Source of the DNA: an uncultured Nitrosomonas sp.
Lineage (GTDB): Bacteria > Pseudomonadota > Gammaproteobacteria > Burkholderiales > Nitrosomonadaceae
Assembly: GCA_902826115.1 (NCBI GenBank)
Contig: CADEDO010000001.1
Coordinates: 225,372 to 281,214 of the forward strand
Direction: 5' to 3'
DNA length: 55,843 nt
Part shown: piece after piece, positions 50,886 to 55,843 of the stretch
How positions within the stretch are numbered: the first letter of the stretch is position 1
How the letters are laid out: every line of letters starts with the position of its first letter
Made by a program: the position numbers and the translations under genes
The notes under the pieces: model-generated
The model's input: the letters and a program-made list of their open reading frames with translations, nothing else
Told to the model about the DNA's origin: nothing
Databases searched by the model: none

Positions 50886-51419
50886 AGAATTTAATATAAT
50901 CAATAGCTTATACAGACTTTATTGATTGCCAAACAATCTAACCTACATCCTAAAAACAGTACTCTTTTAGACTAAGTCAGTCTATAGCAATTAGAAAACC
51001 GTATGATTAGCGGGATAGTAAACTTATAATTGTTCTGAATTAAAAAATATAAGTATATTTATTTGCTTACTTCTCGCTCAATAATAGTTTCTGATTTGAT
51101 GTCTGTAGAATCAGCAAATGTAGTCCTTGGCTGTGGAGTAATCACGCACAAAAGCCAAGGTACTTATAAGATCCTAAGCTATTGAATATATTAGAGGGGC
51201 ATGCTACCGGATCCCTAGCACGGATTACCTTAATCCTGACTTCTACATTTTGCTAGACGGCTTTTTTTACTACAAGTCTTTGTTTCTTTTCCTGAGAAAT
51301 GGTCGATAAACTAAGCAATTTCTTTTTGATGCGTTGCACTATTTTGAGGATTTGTATATACCTGCAATGCCGCTTAATTTTTAGCATATCGATGATTTAG
51401 CACACTCAGAGTTTGTGAA
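50886..51419. other. 534-base AT-rich intergenic region after tRNA-Ser
   Basis: No supported gene and no integrase remnant. It contains an 8-base inverted repeat (51125-51160) and a T-run at about 51263-51269. The location next to a tRNA and before an orphan gene is a typical place for insertion of foreign DNA, but I see no repeat of the tRNA 3' end within the window. Confidence 0.5.
51125..51160. repeat. Inverted repeat CCTTGGCT/AGCCAAGG
   Basis: Perfect arms at 51125-51132 and 51153-51160 with a 20-base loop. No T-run follows. It could be a hairpin in a transcript from the tRNA region or a remnant of an element end. Confidence 0.4.
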
Positions 51420-52451
51420 ATGATTTTAGCATTAAAAATATTTAGCATATTTATTACTACATTACTTGGTGTTCTGAGTTTATTGTTTAATTTTAGAAAC
51501 GGTGAAGGAAGAATAACAAATCAAGGAAAGATAGTACTGACGATCATACTTCTATCATCTTTTACAGGCATTGTTACTACCATAGTTGAATCAAATGAGA
51601 GCAAGATAGAAGCTCAAGAGCGGCTAGCAAAGACAACTAAAGTATTGCATGAATTCAATCGAACTCAGACACCGATAACGCGGGTGAAGCTCCTTTATTG
51701 GCTAGAACTACCACAAAGCAACATTGAGGTTTTCAATTACAGTGCATTTGTTGATGGATTAATCACGAGCAATGCTGATCAGTTTCTTGATCCGATAACT
51801 CACGTCGACCCAAATCCGGATTTAGATCTTATTTCAGAAGATCAAAATGGCAATCCGACAAGGATTGCAATAAAACTAGGTTCAAAATATTGGCCTTCAC
51901 CTCAAGAATATAAAGCTCTTTCCAGTGTGGCACTATTCTATTCTTTCTCATTGTTTATTAAAAACAAAAGCATTAATCCTGAAATGTTTGACTCTCTAAT
52001 TTCGATAGATCCGGGTCACTTAGATTTCATAGCGTTAAATTCTTTCAACAACCTTAATCAATTGGAATATGAGTATCTGGATAAAAAACTATTGATCCGA
52101 GGCTCGTATGAATTTGCACCCGTTTTATGGAAAAAGAACGGCGCTGTTTCTTCTATTGTAGATTTAAATGGTGCGCAAATTCTTCTTTTGCCTGAAAATT
52201 CGACAGATCATGAATTGAAGGATCGGTATTCACAGGTTCTCAGTAAAGAACTTATTAAGAAGCAAAGAGAGCTATCAAAAGCAGTGAATATAAAAACTAT
52301 TCTGCTTTCCTTCGCGGACGGACATGAAATATGGATTGATGGCACCCATATAAAAAAATCAGCATATCGAGGAGGTTATCCTGTATTTAGTATTATTTTA
52401 CCTAAAGATATTAAAGAGTTTTTAACCTTACAAGAAACAAAAAAACACTAA
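51420..52451 (+). CDS. Orphan membrane-anchored protein of unknown function
   Basis: A 343-residue protein. Two N-terminal hydrophobic segments (residues about 1-25 and 38-55) are joined by a short GEGRITNQGKIV turn, so the rest is probably soluble on one side of the membrane. It begins with a helical ESKIEAQERLAKTTKVLHEFNRT and continues as a mixed alpha/beta domain without a motif I can recognise. Codons are A/T-rich. Neighbours are tRNA-Ser and the chemotaxis genes on the other strand, giving no functional clue. It might belong to a mobile or defence-type accessory region, but nothing visible proves it. Confidence 0.65.
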   Translation: MILALKIFSIFITTLLGVLSLLFNFRNGEGRITNQGKIVLTIILLSSFTGIVTTIVESNESKIEAQERLAKTTKVLHEFNRTQTPITRVKLLYWLELPQSNIEVFNYSAFVDGLITSNADQFLDPITHVDPNPDLDLISEDQNGNPTRIAIKLGSKYWPSPQEYKALSSVALFYSFSLFIKNKSINPEMFDSLISIDPGHLDFIALNSFNNLNQLEYEYLDKKLLIRGSYEFAPVLWKKNGAVSSIVDLNGAQILLLPENSTDHELKDRYSQVLSKELIKKQRELSKAVNIKTILLSFADGHEIWIDGTHIKKSAYRGGYPVFSIILPKDIKEFLTLQETKKH

Positions 52452-52466
52452 TCACGTATAAATCGG

Positions 52467-52509
52467 AATTACTGCCAATACTGCAGAAGTTTACTAAACT
52501 GTAGTAATT
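52467..52509. terminator. Imperfect inverted repeat at convergent gene ends
   Basis: Outer arms AATTACT (52467-52473) and AGTAATT (52503-52509) with an inner perfect AGTTTA-C-TAAACT (52488-52500). It lies 16 bases after the stop of the orphan gene and may act as a terminator. Confidence 0.35.
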
Positions 52510-52706
52510 CAAACCGGCTCTCAAGTTCTAACTGCCATCTATAAAAAGCAATCTTAACCTCAGGATTATTAATATCATCATTACGTCTTTCTAATTTGCA
52601 TTTCAACAATTCAATTTCCAGTTCTAAGCTCCAAACCTGTTGGCACTCCAGAATAATGCACTGATTCTCTTAACTGGAATGGCCGGTTTCATTAAACCAT
52701 ATCAGT

Positions 52707-54233
52707 TTAAGCGGATGCCAATTGCTGTATTCGGAAGGCGCTAGCAATTTTTTCCAGATCCAGAATCGGGAGCATGCGTGGCGATCCACTTTCTCCAACT
52801 TGTACCAGTCTGTTGGAGTGTATGGCAGACCTCAAACTATTTTGTTCGGATCCACCAAACTGAGGTAATTCCGATTCCCATTGCGCTGGTTCGATTGATT
52901 TGAGCGCGGGGATGGCGAAACCCATTGCTTCATTATTGATTTCTACAACCAGCACACTGGTGGCAGATGAGATTTGGATGGAACGTCCCAGTACCAGCCG
53001 ACTAAGGCAAACCACCGGAATGCTGCGCCCGCGTACAACGACCATTCCCAGCATGGGGCCACCTTGGTCGAGAATCGGAATATCGTTGGTAAATGGAAGA
53101 ATTTCCCTTATCTGCTCGAACGGTGAAGCAGTTTCTCCACCCAGAGTGTAAGTAATCATATTGCGCCGTTCATCTGCTCGACTACTATTCTCGGTGAATA
53201 TTTGAGCAGAATGCTTGACGTTGATGGATGAGTCAATTGCACTCACGCCAGTCAATGCAACCACTTGCGAATCAGTTTTGAGTGCTGTTCCGTCCAGCAC
53301 AAGATATTGTGATGCCATGATTGATTCGTGTTGAGCGCCTGCATTTGGTAAGGCTGTCTTTGGTAAAGCACCGGAGAACAAAGCAGGGCGCGGTAGCGCG
53401 TAAGCGGGCATGCTGATTATTTCGGTTGTGCCTATGCGCATAACATCAATGACCTTGCTCACGAGAAATGCCACCATACCCTCCGGCAAGAGGATTACAA
53501 AAGCTTGTATGCGCGTCTCTAAATCGAGTTTGCCGAATCCACAGAAACTCATTAGATCAAGCACTGGAATCTTGTTGCCGGCATAATTGATTACCCCACG
53601 GCAATTGCCCATCGCCATTGCTGATCGCTCGATCACCGGGTCCGACAAAGTGGTGTAGACCGTCATGGCATCAATCGCGAATGCGATTCGGCCACAACGC
53701 ATCAAAAGCATCGGAAGTACTTGGTTTTTCTGCATCGTGTTGTCTTCGTAAGCAGCATTGGTCAGACATTTCGACTCAAGATCTTCGACCATGGGTACAT
53801 CCCTGATCATTGCCAGTGCTGTTGGCGCAAGTAAATTGACCAGAGTGCCATCATCGCTGCGGTGAATACTGCCGCAGAATATCGATTGCTCAATCGTGGC
53901 AAAGCTCACGCGATTGGTGTTGTGCGTATCCCCTGTGAACACGCCGGTCACTGCCTCAGTAAGCAGACCCAGAAGTTTGTTCTCATGCACCATCACGATT
54001 ACGCTCGGAAATGGCATGGGTGTGACGGTTATGCCCAGCGCGATGCGCAGATCAATGACCGGCACCATCATGCCGCGCAGATCAATGCCGCCGATCACAC
54101 ACGGTGCAGTACATGGTAGTTTAGCCAACACACCGCATGGCAGTACTTCACGCAAGGCCTCCATGGGTAGTCCAAGTTCCATGCCACCGATGCGAAAGCC
54201 ACCGTATCTTGGTTGTGTGGTTGTGGATTGCAT
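52707..54233 (-). CDS. Triple CheW-domain chemotaxis protein
   Basis: A 508-residue protein made of three successive CheW-like SH3-type units: residues about 8-150 (GGFRIGGMELGLPMEALREVLP, IGGIDLRGMMVPVIDLRIALG), about 168-310 (RCGRIAFAIDAMTVYTTLSDP, RGVINYAGNKIPVLDLMSFCG) and about 350-500 (YTLGGETASPFEQIREILPF, VVVRGRSIPVVCLSRLVLG). Each holds the phrase that couples CheA and receptors. Normal CheW has one unit of about 160 aa. The gene begins at the end of the chemoreceptor gene (shared base in TGATG), so the two proteins are made together and probably act together. It may scaffold several receptor or kinase contacts. Confidence 0.9.
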   Translation of the reverse strand: MQSTTTQPRYGGFRIGGMELGLPMEALREVLPCGVLAKLPCTAPCVIGGIDLRGMMVPVIDLRIALGITVTPMPFPSVIVMVHENKLLGLLTEAVTGVFTGDTHNTNRVSFATIEQSIFCGSIHRSDDGTLVNLLAPTALAMIRDVPMVEDLESKCLTNAAYEDNTMQKNQVLPMLLMRCGRIAFAIDAMTVYTTLSDPVIERSAMAMGNCRGVINYAGNKIPVLDLMSFCGFGKLDLETRIQAFVILLPEGMVAFLVSKVIDVMRIGTTEIISMPAYALPRPALFSGALPKTALPNAGAQHESIMASQYLVLDGTALKTDSQVVALTGVSAIDSSINVKHSAQIFTENSSRADERRNMITYTLGGETASPFEQIREILPFTNDIPILDQGGPMLGMVVVRGRSIPVVCLSRLVLGRSIQISSATSVLVVEINNEAMGFAIPALKSIEPAQWESELPQFGGSEQNSLRSAIHSNRLVQVGESGSPRMLPILDLEKIASAFRIQQLASA

Positions 54234-55843
54234 CAATTTTCTTTTGCCTTCGAACTGGCTATCTGCTCGATCAGCAAATTAACTTCCTGGGCCATCTTGC
54301 TTTGATTTTCAGCCGATTCGGCAATTTCCGCCACGCTCTCGCTGGTGCGAGCGACACCGGACATGATACCTTCGAAGCTGCGTGAGGCTTCCCGACTGAC
54401 CTCAGCACCCTTGTCGACATGCTGTGCCGATTCCTCAATAAGCTTGGCGATTTCGCTGGCTGCTACCGAGCTGCGCTCAGCGAGCTTGCGTACTTCGTCG
54501 GCTACGACGGAGAAACCGACACCATGTTCTCCTGCACGTGCGGCTTCGATGGCTGCATTGAACGCAAGCAAGTTGGTTTGGTTGGCAATGTCGCCAATCA
54601 CATTAACGATTTCTGATACCCGTGAAGAACTGGTTTGGATGGATCCAATAGCGGCTATCGATTTCTGCAATGCATCAAAACCGGATTGTGCCGCAGAGGA
54701 AGAATTCTGCGCCAGTTCGGCGGCGACACATGAATTTTTTGCGATGGCATTGACACTTTCGACCAATTTTCGTGTCTGCACATGCATTTCAGCGGCACCT
54801 GTAGCGATGCGTTTTTCCAGTTGCACTTCGCTCGTGACATCGTGGGCGTATTTGACGATCTTCATTACTTTACCGTTGAGATCGAAGATCGGATTGTAAG
54901 TAGCCTGAATCCAGACATCACGGTTGAATTTTCCGACACGGTGGAAGCGACCACTAATGAACTCGCCTTCGTTGAGTCTGAGCCAGAAATCCCGGTATTC
55001 CTTGCTCTGAGTATACTCCGCGGAGCAAAAAGTGCTGTGGTGCTGGCCCTGTATCTCGCGCAGTGTGTAGCCCATTGCAGCCAGGAAATTACGGTTGGCA
55101 TTGAGCACATGGCCATTCAAGTCGAATTCGATGACAGCCTGTCCGAGATCAATAGCAGCTACCTTTGCCTCAAACTCAGCCGTATGCAGTTTGGTTGCCG
55201 TAATATCGGTGGCAAACTTGACCACTTTCGATGGATTGCTGAATGGATCAAAAATGGGGTTGTAGGTAGCCTGAATCCACACTTCACGATTGTTCTTGCC
55301 AAGCCGCTTGTACTCACCCGACTCGAATTCACCGCGTGCAAGGCGTTCCCAAAATGCTTGATATTCCGGACTGGCAACCTCTGCTGAATCGACAAACATG
55401 CGATGATGCCGGCCCTTGATTTCGTCCAGATAATAGCCTGTCAGTTTGAGAAAATTCTCATTGGCGGTCAAAATCTTGCCTTCCATATCGAATTCGATGA
55501 TCGCTTGCGACCGGTCAATGGCGCCGAGTTTCCCGGCAGCATCCAGCCGATCGAGCTTGGTATTGGTAATGTCATCGGCCAGCATCACGACTTTTGCGAG
55601 CAGTCCATCGAGCCCCATGATCGGACAGAAATTGGCCAAGAACCACCGCTCAAGATCTCCCACCCCTTTACGCCGGATTTCAATGTTGACTGGCTGGTTG
55701 TCGCGCATGGAGCGCCAAATATCGATATGTGCAGCGCTGTGAGTGTCGGCTTCAAATTGGATATGGCTTTCTGGCTTGCCAACCAAATCACTGAGTCCGT
55801 AACCCAGTATCCTTTGTAAACGTTCGTTTGCATTCAGGATGTG
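54233..55843 (-). CDS. Soluble PAS-PAS-PAS methyl-accepting chemotaxis protein (partial)
   Basis: The frame is open to the right edge, so the N-terminus is missing; 536 residues are seen. The first PAS domain is already running at the edge ([23 protein letters not shown]). Two near-identical PAS/PAC units follow: [24 protein letters not shown] with [12 protein letters not shown], and [24 protein letters not shown] with the same [12 protein letters not shown]. The C-terminal signalling domain has [41 protein letters not shown], the MCP hairpin tip. No membrane segment is seen, so it is probably cytoplasmic, resembling the BdlA/Aer type of energy or redox sensor. The apparent TTG start at 55786 is not real. 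Confidence 0.93.
   Translation of the reverse strand, partial: HILNANERLQRILGYGLSDLVGKPESHIQFEADTHSAAHIDIWRSMRDNQPVNIEIRRKGVGDLERWFLANFCPIMGLDGLLAKVVMLADDITNTKLDRLDAAGKLGAIDRSQAIIEFDMEGKILTANENFLKLTGYYLDEIKGRHHRMFVDSAEVASPEYQAFWERLARGEFESGEYKRLGKNNREVWIQATYNPIFDPFSNPSKVVKFATDITATKLHTAEFEAKVAAIDLGQAVIEFDLNGHVLNANRNFLAAMGYTLREIQGQHHSTFCSAEYTQSKEYRDFWLRLNEGEFISGRFHRVGKFNRDVWIQATYNPIFDLNGKVMKIVKYAHDVTSEVQLEKRIATGAAEMHVQTRKLVESVNAIAKNSCVAAELAQNSSSAAQSGFDALQKSIAAIGSIQTSSSRVSEIVNVIGDIANQTNLLAFNAAIEAARAGEHGVGFSVVADEVRKLAERSSVAASEIAKLIEESAQHVDKGAEVSREASRSFEGIMSGVARTSESVAEIAESAENQSKMAQEVNLLIEQIASSKAKEN

Overview
The window looks like chromosomal DNA of a betaproteobacterium, most like Nitrosomonas or another member of the Nitrosomonadaceae. 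This rests on gene content and order (a ribE-ribBA-ribH-nusB-thiL-pgpA run, ftsY-ftsE-ftsX-rpoH with a CIRCE element before rpoH, neighbouring DUF6502 and DUF5666 genes, moderate-to-low GC) and not on any database search. About 45 protein genes and two tRNA genes can be supported. The first and last genes are cut by the window ends.

Layout. 1-4334: end of a type II secretion or type IV pilus-like operon (cohesin-tailed secretin lipoprotein and three pseudopilins, the last atypical). 4461-6208: rlpA and an agmatinase-family gene, divergent. 6347-10717 (minus): an outer-membrane barrel with an Asp/Gly repeat loop, a GIGGTG-repeat DUF5666 protein and a DUF6502 protein. 11192-19372 (plus): a secreted cupredoxin/beta-propeller protein, an acidic RTX-like protein, a P-loop NTPase, an ABC exporter, an alpha/beta hydrolase and an OprP/OprO-like porin. 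19542-25499: CorB-type membrane protein, tRNA-Arg and riboflavin/housekeeping genes. 25653-29236: a periplasmic binding protein with a histidine kinase and response regulator. 29292-31582 (minus): ybdD-cstA. 32339-41758: surface polysaccharide or glycolipid genes in AT-rich surroundings. 41784-44310 (minus): rsgA, phhB and an M48 protease. 44497-50747: orn, a His-rich EF-hand protein, an M16 protease, ftsY, ftsEX and rpoH. 50793-55843: tRNA-Ser, an orphan membrane protein, a triple-CheW protein and a soluble PAS-PAS-PAS chemoreceptor.

The most interesting part is 6.3-19.4 kb. Three related inverted repeats (centres near 10787, 10909 and 11073) lie between the divergent DUF6502 and cupredoxin genes. 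One of them starts directly after the -35 box of a near-consensus sigma70 promoter (TTGACA-N17-TATAGT) and fills most of its spacer. I infer a repressor, possibly DUF6502 itself, that controls envelope and secreted proteins which share repetitive Asp- or Gly-rich segments. A second promoter with an operator in its spacer is the CIRCE site before rpoH, which suggests HrcA control of sigma32. Other points worth a look are the ribBA gene whose cyclohydrolase half lacks the zinc cysteines, the pseudopilin without Glu5 and with a large Ser/Asn/Gln insertion, the three-CheW protein, and several perfect inverted repeats in long AT-rich intergenic spaces.
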